DNA from: Blastococcus capsensis
Lineage (GTDB): Bacteria; Actinomycetota; Actinomycetes; Mycobacteriales; Geodermatophilaceae
Assembly (NCBI RefSeq): GCF_030165005.1
Contig: NZ_JASNNW010000001.1
Span: 434,001-498,000, forward strand
Direction: 5' to 3'
DNA length: 64,000 bases
A program made the translations under genes and the position numbers. Positions 26,557 through 34,301 of the stretch are shown here, in pieces (within the stretch, counting starts at the first letter, position 1; each line of letters opens with the position of its first letter). The notes beneath the pieces were generated by a model. That model was not told the origin of the DNA and did no database searches. It was given only the letters and a program-made list of their open reading frames with translations.

Positions 26557-26949
26557 GTGCCTCCCGATTACCGGATCGCCGAAGCGGCCGCGCTGCTCGG
26601 CGTGAGCGACGACACGGTGCGCCGCTGGATCGACGCGGGGCGGCTGGCCGCCTCCCGCGAGAGCGGCGGGCCGGCGGTCGTCGACGGCGTCCAGCTGGCC
26701 CGGCTCGCGACGGAGCTGCGCGACCCTCCGGAGCCCGGGACGACGCCGTCGTCGGCCCGCAACCGGCTCACCGGGATCGTCACCCGCGTGGTCCGCGACA
26801 CCGTGATGGCCCAGGTGGAGCTGCAGGCCGGCCCGTTCCGGCTGGTCTCGCTGATGTCCCGCGAGGCCGCCGACGAGCTCGGGCTGGAGCCGGGGGTGCG
26901 GGCGGTGGCCACGGTCAAGGCCACCCAGGTCAGCGTGGACGTGCCGTGA
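26557..26949 (+). CDS. HTH-TOBE molybdate-binding protein
   Basis: A 130-aa protein with an N-terminal MerR/excisionase-like HTH (YRIAEAAALLGVSDDTVRRWIDAGRLAASRE) and a C-terminal TOBE/Mop domain (RNRLTGIVTRVVRDTVMAQVELQAG, then VATVKATQVSVDVP) of the kind that binds molybdate. Its stop overlaps the GTG of modA, so it heads the mod operon. A role as molybdate-sensing regulator or intracellular Mo store is likely. It differs from E. coli ModE, which has a LysR-like HTH and two TOBE domains. The GTG start at 26557 begins at PPDYRI. Confidence 0.85.
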   Translation: MPPDYRIAEAAALLGVSDDTVRRWIDAGRLAASRESGGPAVVDGVQLARLATELRDPPEPGTTPSSARNRLTGIVTRVVRDTVMAQVELQAGPFRLVSLMSREAADELGLEPGVRAVATVKATQVSVDVP

Positions 26950-27692
26950 GGCGGGCGCTCCCGGTGCTCGCCGTGCTGGCCCTCGTCGCCGGCTGCAGCG
27001 GAGAGGGCGCGGACGAGGACGGTGGCACGCTCACCGTCCTCGCCGCGGCCTCCCTGACCGACGTCTTCGACCGGCTGGCCGAGCGGTTCCGCGAGGAGCA
27101 CCCTGGCGTCGACCTCCGGATCAGCTATGGCGGCAGCGACGGCCTGGCGGTGGCGATCACCCAGGGCGCACCGGCCGACGTCTTCGCCTCCGCCGCCGAG
27201 GAGCAGATGGCCGTGGTCACCGGGGCGGGACTGGCCGCGGAGCCGGAGACCTTCGCCGGCAACGTCCTGACGATCGCGGTGCCCGAGGGCAACCCGGCGG
27301 GGATCACGGGGCTGGCAGATCTCGCCCGGGAGGAGCTGACCCTCGCCGTCTGCGCACCCGAGGTGCCCTGCGGCGCAGCGGCGGGGGAACTTCTCGAGGT
27401 GGCCGGCGTCCAGGCCCGGCCGGACACCTACGAGGAGGACGTGCGGGCGGCGCTGAACAAGGTGGGGCTGGGGGAGGTCGACGCGGCGCTGGTCTACGCC
27501 ACTGACGTCGCCGCCCGCCCGGACCGGGTCGACGGCGTCGAGGTGCCCGAGGCGGACTCGGTGGTCAACGACTACCCGGTCGCCGTCCTCGACGACGCCC
27601 CGAACCCCGCCGCGGCCCGGGCGTTCGTCGACCTGCTGCTGTCCGACGAGGGGCGGGAGGTCCTGGCCCGGGCGGGGTTCCGCGCCCCGTGA
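26946..27692 (+). CDS. modA: Molybdate ABC transporter, substrate-binding lipoprotein ModA
   Basis: A 248-aa lipoprotein: signal VLAVLALVAGC, lipid-modified Cys17. The mature part is a type 2 periplasmic-binding fold with LTVLAAASLTDVFDRLAERF, RISYGGSDGLAVAITQGAPADVFASA and the ligand-region NVLTIAVPEGNP, followed by EVDAALVYATDV and DYPVAVL. It captures molybdate (or tungstate) outside the membrane and hands it to ModB. The GTG start overlaps the upstream stop, and its own stop overlaps modB. Confidence 0.93.
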   Translation: MRRALPVLAVLALVAGCSGEGADEDGGTLTVLAAASLTDVFDRLAERFREEHPGVDLRISYGGSDGLAVAITQGAPADVFASAAEEQMAVVTGAGLAAEPETFAGNVLTIAVPEGNPAGITGLADLAREELTLAVCAPEVPCGAAAGELLEVAGVQARPDTYEEDVRAALNKVGLGEVDAALVYATDVAARPDRVDGVEVPEADSVVNDYPVAVLDDAPNPAAARAFVDLLLSDEGREVLARAGFRAP

Positions 27693-28486
27693 ACCGCGAG
27701 ACCAGCCGGGTGCCGGCGCCGCTCCTGCTGCCCGCCGCCCTCGGGGTGGCTTTCCTGCTGCTGCCGCTCGTCGGGCTGCTGGTGCGCACGCCGTGGTCGC
27801 AGCTGGGCAACCAGCTCGCCGCTCCCGGCGTCGGCGAGGCGCTCCGGCTATCGCTGCTGTCGGCCACGCTGGCCACCGCGCTGTCGCTGCTGCTCGGCGT
27901 CCCGCTGGCCTGGGTGCTGGCCCGGTCCCGTGCCCGCGGGGTGTCGGTGCTGCGGGCGCTGGTCACCGTGCCGCTGGTTCTTCCGCCGGTCGTGGGCGGC
28001 GTCGCGCTGTTCCTCGTGCTCGGGCGGCAGGGGATCGTCGGCTCCTGGCTGGACGACGCCTTCGGCATCACGATCCCGTTCACGACGGCGGCCGTGGTCA
28101 TCGCCGAGACGTTCGTGGCCATGCCGTTCCTGGTGATCAGCGTCGAGGGCGCCCTGCGCGCCGCCGACGCCCGTTTCGAGGACGTCGCCGCCACGCTGGG
28201 CGCCGGCCGCTGGACGACCTTCCGGCGGGTGACGCTCCCGCTCGTGGCTCCCGGCGTGGCGGCCGGTGCGGTGCTCTGCTGGGCGCGGGCGCTGGGTGAG
28301 TTCGGCGCCACCATCACCTTCGCCGGCAACTTCCCGGGCACCACCCAGACGATGCCGCTGGCGGTCTACCTGGCGCTGCAGCGCGATCCCGAGGCCGCGG
28401 TCGTGCTCTCCGTCGTCCTGCTGGCCGTATCGCTGGCCACCCTGCTGCTGCTCCGGGACCGCTGGCTCGGCCGGGGGGCGGCGTGA
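27689..28486 (+). CDS. modB: Molybdate ABC transporter permease ModB
   Basis: A 265-aa permease with about six hydrophobic segments. The cytoplasmic EAA loop that docks to the ATPase reads DARFEDVAATLGAGRWTTFRRVTLP. CWARALGEFGATITFAGNFPGTTQTMPLAVY is the conserved ModB signature near the C terminus. It is translationally coupled to modA by a four-base overlap. Between it and modC lies a short palindromic repeat element. Confidence 0.93.
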   Translation: MNRETSRVPAPLLLPAALGVAFLLLPLVGLLVRTPWSQLGNQLAAPGVGEALRLSLLSATLATALSLLLGVPLAWVLARSRARGVSVLRALVTVPLVLPPVVGGVALFLVLGRQGIVGSWLDDAFGITIPFTTAAVVIAETFVAMPFLVISVEGALRAADARFEDVAATLGAGRWTTFRRVTLPLVAPGVAAGAVLCWARALGEFGATITFAGNFPGTTQTMPLAVYLALQRDPEAAVVLSVVLLAVSLATLLLLRDRWLGRGAA

Positions 28487-28554
28487 GCGAGCTTGCGAGC
28501 TCACCAGTGGGCACAGCAGCGCCGCGAACGCGGCCGACGAGCGCCAGCGAGGAG
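28487..28554. repeat. Palindromic intergenic repeat between modB and modC
   Basis: Right after the modB stop, overlapping its last bases, the sequence reads GTGAGC, then GAGCTTGCGA, then GCTCAC, an inverted repeat. It goes on to GAGCGCCAGCGAGGAG at 28539-28554, which also supplies the GGAGGG ribosome-binding site of modC. A near copy of the latter motif, with four extra bases, lies inverted at 32824-32843 beside moaD. This looks like a dispersed genomic repeat placed inside an operon. Confidence 0.5.
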
Positions 28555-28559
28555 GGCCC

Positions 28560-29606
28560 GTGAGCGTCGCGGCGTCGGTCGACGCCGTCCGGGGCAGCCT
28601 CCGGCTCCAGGTCGAGGTGACCGTCGCCGACGGGGAGGTGCTGGCCCTCCTCGGCCCCAACGGGGCCGGGAAGTCGACGTTCGTCCGCATCCTGGCCGGA
28701 TTGCTGCGGCCCGACCGGGGCCGGGTCGTCGTGGACGGCGAGATCTGGGACGACGGCGCCACCTTCGTCCCCGCGCACCGCCGGGAGCTGGGCATGGTGT
28801 TCCAGGACGCGTTGCTGTTCCCGCACCTGAGCGTGGCCGACAACGTCGCCTTCGGGCTGCGCACCCGTGGCATGCGCCGGGGCGCCGCCCGGGAGAGAGC
28901 AGCCGGCTGGCTGGCGCGCGTCGGGCTGGAGGAGCTCGGGGACCGGCGCCCGGCGGAGCTCTCCGGCGGACAGGCGCAGCGTGCGGCCCTGGCCCGGGCG
29001 CTGGCCGGCGACCCGTCGCTGCTGCTGCTCGACGAGCCGCTCTCGGCACTGGACGCGCGCACCCGGCTGGCCGTGCGGGCCGAGCTGCGCCGGCACCTCG
29101 CCGGGTTCGCCGGGAGCACGGTCCTGGTCACGCACGACCCGGTGGACGCGCTGGCGCTGGCCGACCGCGTCGTCGTCGTGGAGGAGGGGCGCGTCGTGCA
29201 GACCGGCACGCCGGTCGAGGTGAGCCGCCGCCCCCGCACCGACTACGTGGCCCGGCTGGTCGGCCTGGCGCTGCTGCCCGGCACCGGCGCGGGCATGCTG
29301 GTGCGGCTCGACGGCGGTGGCACGGTGGCCGTGGCCGAGGAGACGTCCGGCCCGGTGTTCGCCGCCGTCCGGCCGGAGTCCGTGGCGCTCTACCCCACCC
29401 GGCCCGCGGGCAGCCCGCGCAACGTGTGGCCGGCCCGGGTGGTGGCGGCCACCCCGCACGGCGCCACGGTGCGCTGCGAGCTGGCCGGTCAGGTGCCGCT
29501 GGTCGCCGACGTCACCGCCGCCTCCTTCGCCGAGATGGGGCTGGCTCCAGGCGCCGAGGTGTGGGCGAGCGTCAAGGCCTCCGAGGTCGCCGTCTACGCC
29601 CGCTGA
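28560..29606 (+). CDS. modC: Molybdate ABC transporter ATPase ModC
   Basis: A 348-aa ATPase that powers ModAB uptake. It has Walker A LLGPNGAGKSTF, the Q-loop in LGMVFQDALLFPHLSV, signature LSGGQAQRAALARALA, Walker B LLLLDEPLSALD and switch histidine VTHDP. The C-terminal 100 residues form a TOBE-type regulatory domain, which may sense molybdate. The GTG at 28560 follows GGAGGG by four bases. Confidence 0.93.
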   Translation: MSVAASVDAVRGSLRLQVEVTVADGEVLALLGPNGAGKSTFVRILAGLLRPDRGRVVVDGEIWDDGATFVPAHRRELGMVFQDALLFPHLSVADNVAFGLRTRGMRRGAARERAAGWLARVGLEELGDRRPAELSGGQAQRAALARALAGDPSLLLLDEPLSALDARTRLAVRAELRRHLAGFAGSTVLVTHDPVDALALADRVVVVEEGRVVQTGTPVEVSRRPRTDYVARLVGLALLPGTGAGMLVRLDGGGTVAVAEETSGPVFAAVRPESVALYPTRPAGSPRNVWPARVVAATPHGATVRCELAGQVPLVADVTAASFAEMGLAPGAEVWASVKASEVAVYAR

Positions 29607-29671
29607 CGCCTCGGAGCCGCGAGGATCAGGGAAGCTGCTCATCGCGCGGCGGGGGCTGGGAGGGTGGGGGA

Positions 29672-30283
29672 GTGAGTTCACCGATCCTCGCCGCCGTCGT
29701 CCTCGCCGCCGGGGGCGGCCGCCGCTACGGGATGCCAAAGGCGCTGGTGCAGTACGAGGGCAGCCTGCTGGTCGAGCGGGCGGTGGCGACGGCGCACGAG
29801 GTGTGCGACCCGGTGCTCGTCGTCCTGGGCGCCCAGGCGGTGGACGTCTGGCGGGCGGCTGACCTCACCGGGGCCACCGTGCTGGCGAACAAGGACTGGG
29901 AGACCGGCATGGCCTCCTCGCTGCGCGCCGGGCTGGACGGGCTGCGCGGCTGGCCGTTGGCGGCGGGGCGGCGGGGTGGGGGAGCGATGGACGCCGCCCT
30001 GGTCACGCTGGTCGACATGCCCGGCATGACGGCCGGCGCGCTGCGGCGGATGGCCGAGCACGCATCCCCGGACGCGCTCGCCGTCGCCACCTACGACGGC
30101 GTCCGTGCGCATCCGGTGCTGCTGGGCCGCGAGCACTGGGCCGGGGTCATCGAGACGGCGACCGGCGACGAGGGCGCGCGCCGGTATCTCGCCGCGCACG
30201 ACGTCGTCGAGGTCGACTGCACCGGCCTGGCCGATCCGGCCGACCTCGACGTCCCGCCGCCCGGGGTACCTTCGGGCCCGTGA
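29672..30283 (+). CDS. MocA/MobA-like NTP transferase for molybdenum cofactor
   Basis: A 203-aa nucleotidyltransferase with the N-terminal LAAGGGRRYGMPKAL nucleotide-binding loop and a VDMPGMT metal-binding region. The family joins GTP (MobA) or CTP (MocA) to molybdopterin. The sequence (LAAGGGRRYG, GMASSLRAGL) looks closer to MocA, the cytidylyltransferase that serves xanthine and CO dehydrogenase-type enzymes. This fits with xdhC and coxD/coxE-like genes further along. It lies 65 bases after modC and overlaps moaE by four bases. Confidence 0.82.
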   Translation: MSSPILAAVVLAAGGGRRYGMPKALVQYEGSLLVERAVATAHEVCDPVLVVLGAQAVDVWRAADLTGATVLANKDWETGMASSLRAGLDGLRGWPLAAGRRGGGAMDAALVTLVDMPGMTAGALRRMAEHASPDALAVATYDGVRAHPVLLGREHWAGVIETATGDEGARRYLAAHDVVEVDCTGLADPADLDVPPPGVPSGP

Positions 30284-30690
30284 TCGCCCGGGTCGTCGAT
30301 GCGCCGCTGTCCGTCGCCGAGCACGAGGACGCGGTCGCCGACAAGGCGGCCGGCGCGGTCGTCTCCTTCGCCGGTGTCGTCCGCGACCACGACGGCGGCC
30401 GCTCGGTGACCGAGCTGGAGTACGTCGGGCACCCGAGCGCGGCCGACGTGATCACCGAGCTGGCCGAGGAGTTCGCGGCCCGTCCCGGCGTGCACGCCGT
30501 TGCCGTCAGCCACCGCATCGGCCTGCTCGGCATCGGCGACGTCGCCCTGGCCTGCGCGGTCAGCACCTCCCACCGCGGCGAGGCGTTCACCGCCTGCGCC
30601 GAGCTCGTCGACGAGGTGAAGAAGCGGCTGCCGATCTGGAAGCGGCAGGTGTTCACCGACGGCGAGGAGGAATGGGTCGCCTGCCCCTGA
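30280..30690 (+). CDS. moaE: Molybdopterin synthase catalytic subunit MoaE
   Basis: A 136-aa protein that carries out the dithiolene-forming step with MoaD as sulfur donor. Family signatures are GAVVSFAGVVRDHDGGRSVTELEYVGHPSA, HRIGLLGIGDVAL and the C-terminal VKKRLPIWKRQVFTDGEEEWV with the catalytic lysines. The GTG start overlaps the preceding transferase gene, so modC, mocA-like and moaE form one transcription unit. Its MoaD partner is encoded about 2.2 kb away on the other strand. Confidence 0.93.
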   Translation: MIARVVDAPLSVAEHEDAVADKAAGAVVSFAGVVRDHDGGRSVTELEYVGHPSAADVITELAEEFAARPGVHAVAVSHRIGLLGIGDVALACAVSTSHRGEAFTACAELVDEVKKRLPIWKRQVFTDGEEEWVACP

Positions 30691-30699
30691 GCTACCGGT

Positions 30700-31200
30700 T
30701 CACGGGCCCGCCGGCACGGGTGGGGGCCCCAGGATCTCCACGCCGTGGAGCTCGCCCGCGTGGGCCAGGGCCGCCGGGTCGACCGGCGCGGGGTCGGGCA
30801 GCCGCCGCTCGGTGGCCGGCGCGCCGACCGCGGCGGCGAACCGCTCGAACCCGGCCGGGGTGGTGATCTGCAGGGTCCGCAGCGGCCCGTCCGGCGCGAC
30901 GACGAACGTGTGCGGCACGCCCGCCGGCAGCAGCACGAAGTCCCCGGGGGTGGCGGTGAACGACTCGGTCCCGCAGGTGAAGGTGGCCGAGCCCTCGAGG
31001 ACCTGGAACATCTCCGTCTCGTCCAGGTGCCGGTGCAACGGCGGAGCGAAGCCGGGCGGGTTCAGGAACTCCACGACGGTGACCCCGCCGTCGGTCTGCG
31101 GCCCGCCCGCCTTGACGGTGACCAGGTTCCCCAGGAACCACAACGCTCTGCCCTCGCCGGCGCGCAGGAGCAGAGGGCTCGTAGGGAGCGGATCGGGCAT
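30700..31200 (-). CDS. Cupin-domain protein
   Basis: A 166-aa single cupin. The first metal-binding motif is PPLHRHLDETEMFQVLEG (His, His, Glu) and the second is PAGVPHTFVV (His). The fold is used by many dioxygenases, isomerases and sugar-binding proteins, and the substrate cannot be read. It is transcribed divergently from a TetR regulator across a short palindromic region, so it is the likely target of that regulator. Confidence 0.82.
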   Translation of the reverse strand: MPDPLPTSPLLLRAGEGRALWFLGNLVTVKAGGPQTDGGVTVVEFLNPPGFAPPLHRHLDETEMFQVLEGSATFTCGTESFTATPGDFVLLPAGVPHTFVVAPDGPLRTLQITTPAGFERFAAAVGAPATERRLPDPAPVDPAALAHAGELHGVEILGPPPVPAGP

Positions 31201-31221
31201 GACGGCTCCATTCGGGTGGAC

Positions 31222-31245
31222 ACTGTCTATCGAATAGATGGCAGT
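31222..31245. promoter_or_regulatory. Candidate TetR operator in the divergent cupin-tetR promoter region
   Basis: CTATCGAATAG (31227-31237) is a near-perfect palindrome, flanked by ACTGT on the left and GCAGT on the right, again inverted. It fills the 45-base gap between the two divergent genes and ends directly at the regulator's ATG. Binding here would block both promoters. Confidence 0.5.
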
Positions 31246-31905
31246 ATGGTCACTCGAGTGAGTGCAGTCAAGGGCCCCCGCGCCTACCGGTCCCCTGTCC
31301 GCGAGGAGAGCGCTCGGCGAACCCGTCGCGCGGTCACCGCGGCCGCTGCGGAGCTGTTCACGACGCGCGGCTACGCCGCCACGTCGCTGGCCGACGTCGC
31401 CCGGGCGGCCGGCGTGGCCCGCCCCACGGTGTTCGCGGCGTTCGGCTCCAAGCCCGCCCTGCTCCAGCGGGTCCTCGACGAGGCCTTGGCCGGCGACGAC
31501 GAGCCGGTCCCGGTGGCCGACCGCCCCTGGTTCCGCCCGGTCTGGGCGGCTCGTGAGCCGGCCGCCGTCCTGGACGCCTACGCCGGCGTGTGCACCCTCA
31601 TTGCCGAGCGTGCCGCGGCCGCGTTCGAGGCGGTACGGCGCGCCGCCGACACCGCGCCCGAGGTGGCCGAGCTCTGGCAGACCCTGCAGCACAACCGGGT
31701 GCGGGGGGCGCGAATGGTCCTGGAGCACCTGGTCACGACCGGCGCCCTGCGCGCGGGCCTGTCCTTCGAGCGCGCGGTGGATGTGCTCTGGCTGCTCAAC
31801 GACCCGGCGCACCACGCGGCGCTCGTCGGCTCCCGCGACTGGTCGCCCGACGACTACCGCGGCTGGCTCGCCGACCAGATGCAGCGCGCACTGCTCGACC
31901 GCTGA
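31246..31905 (+). CDS. TetR-family transcriptional regulator
   Basis: A 219-aa repressor: the N-terminal HTH (VTAAAAELFTTRGYAATSLADVARAAGVARPTVFAAFGSKPALLQRVLDEAL) is followed by an all-helical ligand-binding domain with DVLWLLNDPAHHAALVGSRDWSPDDYRGWLADQM near the end. The ATG at 31246 directly abuts the operator palindrome, so translation from it would be leaderless. A GTG at 31261 is an alternative. It probably represses itself and the cupin gene. Confidence 0.87.
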   Translation: MVTRVSAVKGPRAYRSPVREESARRTRRAVTAAAAELFTTRGYAATSLADVARAAGVARPTVFAAFGSKPALLQRVLDEALAGDDEPVPVADRPWFRPVWAAREPAAVLDAYAGVCTLIAERAAAAFEAVRRAADTAPEVAELWQTLQHNRVRGARMVLEHLVTTGALRAGLSFERAVDVLWLLNDPAHHAALVGSRDWSPDDYRGWLADQMQRALLDR

Positions 31906-31988
31906 CGCGGCCGGCTCAGCCGGCGCACTCCCGTACCGGAAGAGCCGGTACGTCGACGTCCACGCGGAACCGTGACCTGGTCACCTGC

Positions 31989-32480
31989 TCAGCTCGCACC
32001 GGTGCCCTGCTGCCGGTCGTCGGAGGTCGCGAGGAGGGTGCTCAGCATGCGCGCCGTCGTCTCCACCAGGGCGAGGTCACGGGCTGCACTGCGCGGCCTG
32101 GCACGGAAGGCCACGGCGCACAGCGTGCCGTGCAGCTGTCCGTCGCGGGTGACGAGCGGCACGCCGATGTAGGCGGCGACGTCCTGGATCAGCCCGGTGG
32201 TGCGGCTGGCGTACTCCGGGACGGCGGCAGTGACGGTGGCCACCCGCGGCGCCCGGCCCTCGATCATCTGCCGGCAGAAGCTGCGCTCCCACGCCAGCTC
32301 GGTACCCGGCCGCACCGCGCCGTCGGGGTGGGCGTGCACCACCCGTTGCACGTCACTCTCCACGTGGGTGACCAGCCACACGTCCCAGCCCAGGTAGTCG
32401 TGCAGGAAGCGGAGGGTGCCCCGGGCCGCGGCGTCCCAGTCGCTCCACGGTGCCACGTCGGCGATCCGTGCCGGAACCAT
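31989..32480 (-). CDS. Stand-alone GAF-domain protein
   Basis: A 163-aa protein that is essentially one GAF sensor domain: WDVWLVTHVESDVQRVVHAHPDG, FCRQMIEGRAPRVATVTAAVPEYASR and YIGVPLVTRDGQLHGTLCAVAFRARP. There is no output domain (no kinase, GGDEF or HTH). Such proteins are usually light, redox or small-molecule sensors that act through a partner. The gene stands alone, and neither ligand nor partner is evident. Confidence 0.8.
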   Translation of the reverse strand: MVPARIADVAPWSDWDAAARGTLRFLHDYLGWDVWLVTHVESDVQRVVHAHPDGAVRPGTELAWERSFCRQMIEGRAPRVATVTAAVPEYASRTTGLIQDVAAYIGVPLVTRDGQLHGTLCAVAFRARPRSAARDLALVETTARMLSTLLATSDDRQQGTGAS

Positions 32481-32528
32481 GCCGGTCGGTATTCCCTGCG
32501 CAGCTCCTGACCAATCGCCGTCGAGGCG

Positions 32529-32732
32529 TCAGCGGGCGCCGGCGAGCCCGTCGTCGTCCTGTTCCCCGGCGCGCTGGAGCTCCGCCTCATGGGCCTCGGC
32601 CTCCAGCCGGTGCGCCTCGCCGTCCACCTGGGCGGCCGCGTCGCCGTGCGACTCGCCGTACAGCTGTTCGGCGCGGCCGTACAGCTCCTCGGCCTTGGCC
32701 TTCGCCTTGTCGAAGATGCTCATGTCCCCCAT
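32529..32732 (-). CDS. Small Ala/Glu-rich hydrophilic protein
   Basis: A 64-67-aa, highly charged helical protein (SIFDKAKAKAEELYGRAEQLYGESHGD). The composition resembles CsbD-like or other small stress proteins, but the similarity is too weak to assign. Two ATGs (32732 and 32723) are possible starts; the second begins at MSIFDKAK. Confidence 0.55.
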   Translation of the reverse strand: MGDMSIFDKAKAKAEELYGRAEQLYGESHGDAAAQVDGEAHRLEAEAHEAELQRAGEQDDDGLAGAR

Positions 32733-32769
32733 TCTCGCGGGCGGATCGATCCCCGGCCAGACGGTTCGG

Positions 32770-32875
32770 CTCCCGGGCCTGTCAGCCTCCGGGCACTCGG
32801 GTCGGCTTCCGCGGCCCGGTCCGCTCCTCGCTCGCTGGCGCTCGCTGCGATGCTCCCGGGCCTGTCAGCCTCCGG
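32770..32875. repeat. 23-base direct repeat from the moaD 3' end
   Basis: CTCCCGGGCCTGTCAGCCTC, continuing CGG, occurs at 32770-32792 and at 32853-32875. The second copy contains the moaD stop codon and its last codons, so the first is a partial duplicate of the gene's 3' end. Between the copies lies CTCCTCGCTCGCTGGCGCTC (32824-32843), the inverse near copy of the repeat found before modC. Confidence 0.65.
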
Positions 32876-33113
32876 CGAACGGCGGCAGCACGTCCACCAC
32901 CGAACCCGGTGCCAGCGCCGTCGCCCGGTCGCGGGTCTGGGTGCCGTCGACCAGGAACGAGCAGGCGGTGAGCACCCGCTCGAGCCGTTCGCCGTGGTCG
33001 GCGACGATCTGCCCGACCAGCTGGTCGAGGGACGTCGCGTCGCGGGTCTCGGTGTCCACGCCGGAAGCGGCGCGGGCCCCGGCGAAGTAGCGCACGGTGA
33101 CCGGCACGCTCAC
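32865..33113 (-). CDS. moaD: Molybdopterin synthase sulfur carrier MoaD
   Basis: An 82-aa ubiquitin-fold protein ending in the diagnostic Gly-Gly (VVDVLPPFAGG), which carries the thiocarboxylate used by MoaE. Other family features are VTVRYFAGARAASG at the N terminus and LVDGTQTRDRATALAPGSVVDVLPP. The GTG start overlaps the moaA stop (GTGA), so moaA-moaD are one operon. Confidence 0.93.
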   Translation of the reverse strand: MSVPVTVRYFAGARAASGVDTETRDATSLDQLVGQIVADHGERLERVLTACSFLVDGTQTRDRATALAPGSVVDVLPPFAGG

Positions 33114-34165
33114 CCCCCGATCGCCGACATCGGCCGGTTCGGCTGCAGGAAACTCGGGTCGTCGATCCCGTGGCCCGGCAGCTTGCCGAGGGTGGCGATC
33201 CGCCAGCGGTCGGCCAGCTCGGCGTCGGTGGCGCCCTCGCGCATCGCCGTCCGCAGGTCCGACTCCTCGCGGGCGAACAGGCAGTTGCGGATCTGCCCGT
33301 CGGCGGTGAGCCGGGTCCGGTCGCAGGTGCCGCAGAACGAGCGGGTGACCGAGGCGATGACGCCCACGGTGGCCGGGCCGCCGTCGACCAGCCAGCGCTC
33401 GGCCGGCGCGGAGCCCCGCTCCTCGGTGTCCGGGGTGAGCGTGTGCGCCGCCGACAGCCGCGCCAGGATGTCCTCCGCGGTGACCATCTCGCCGCGGGTC
33501 CACGCGTGGTGGGCGTCCAGCGGCATCTGCTCGATGAACCGCAGCTGGTAACCCTGCTCGAGGCAGTAGTCCAGCAGCGGGACCGCGTCCTGCTCGTTCA
33601 GGCCGCGCATCAGGACGGCGTTGACCTTGACCGGGGTGAGCCCGGCGCCGCGGGCCGCGGCCAGGCCGGCGAGGACGTCGTCCAGCCGGTCGCGGTGGGT
33701 GAGCTGCTTGAACCGGTTCCGGTCGACGGTGTCGAGGCTGACGTTGATCCGGTCCAGCCCCGACGCGGCCAGCGCCGGCGCCACCCGGGCCAGGCCGATG
33801 GCGTTGGTGGTGAGGCTGACCTCCGGGCGGGGGTGCAGCGCCGTCACCGCGGCGACGATGCCCACCAGACCCGGGCGCAGCAGCGGCTCGCCGCCGGTGA
33901 AGCGGACCTCGCGGATGCCCAGCTGCTCGACGCCGATGCGCACCAGCCGGACGATCTCCTCGTCGGTGAGCACCTCGACCTTGGGCAACCAGTCCAGCCC
34001 CTCGGGCGGCATGCAGTACGTGCAGCGGAGGTTGCAGCGGTCGGTCAGCGAGACCCGCAGGTCGGTGGCGGTGCGGCCGTACCGGTCGACCAGGCCGCCG
34101 CTGCCCGGGGCGGGCGCGGCCGGGTCGCTCCGGACCGTGGGCTCGGGGAGCGAGGCGCTGGTCAT
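33110..34165 (-). CDS. moaA: GTP 3',8-cyclase MoaA
   Basis: A 351-aa radical SAM enzyme that starts molybdenum cofactor synthesis by cyclising GTP. The N-terminal cluster motif CNLRCTYC has Cys44, Cys48 and Cys51. The second cluster is in FCGTCDRTRLTADGQIRNCLF. The C terminus ends in Gly-Gly (MSAIGG), the known MoaA tail. It is followed directly by moaD. MoaC is not encoded in this window. Confidence 0.95.
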   Translation of the reverse strand: MTSASLPEPTVRSDPAAPAPGSGGLVDRYGRTATDLRVSLTDRCNLRCTYCMPPEGLDWLPKVEVLTDEEIVRLVRIGVEQLGIREVRFTGGEPLLRPGLVGIVAAVTALHPRPEVSLTTNAIGLARVAPALAASGLDRINVSLDTVDRNRFKQLTHRDRLDDVLAGLAAARGAGLTPVKVNAVLMRGLNEQDAVPLLDYCLEQGYQLRFIEQMPLDAHHAWTRGEMVTAEDILARLSAAHTLTPDTEERGSAPAERWLVDGGPATVGVIASVTRSFCGTCDRTRLTADGQIRNCLFAREESDLRTAMREGATDAELADRWRIATLGKLPGHGIDDPSFLQPNRPMSAIGG

Positions 34166-34301
34166 GGCCCGAATGTAGCCGCGCCCCGCGACAGGCGCGG
34201 GCCCGTGGAGCGCAGCGGCGTTGCTACCGTCGCGGTCGCCACCCGAGAGACCGGCGGAGGTCGTCCCGCACTCGCCCGTGGCCAGGAAGCGCGAGAGAGC
34301 C

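Noticed and set aside
26100-27692. A plus-strand frame starting with a Val/Ser repeat (MFVSVSVSNSV)
   Set aside because: It is the complement of the Glu/Thr-repeat lipoprotein and only becomes real at the modA start. The Val/Ser part lacks signal or ribosome-binding context.
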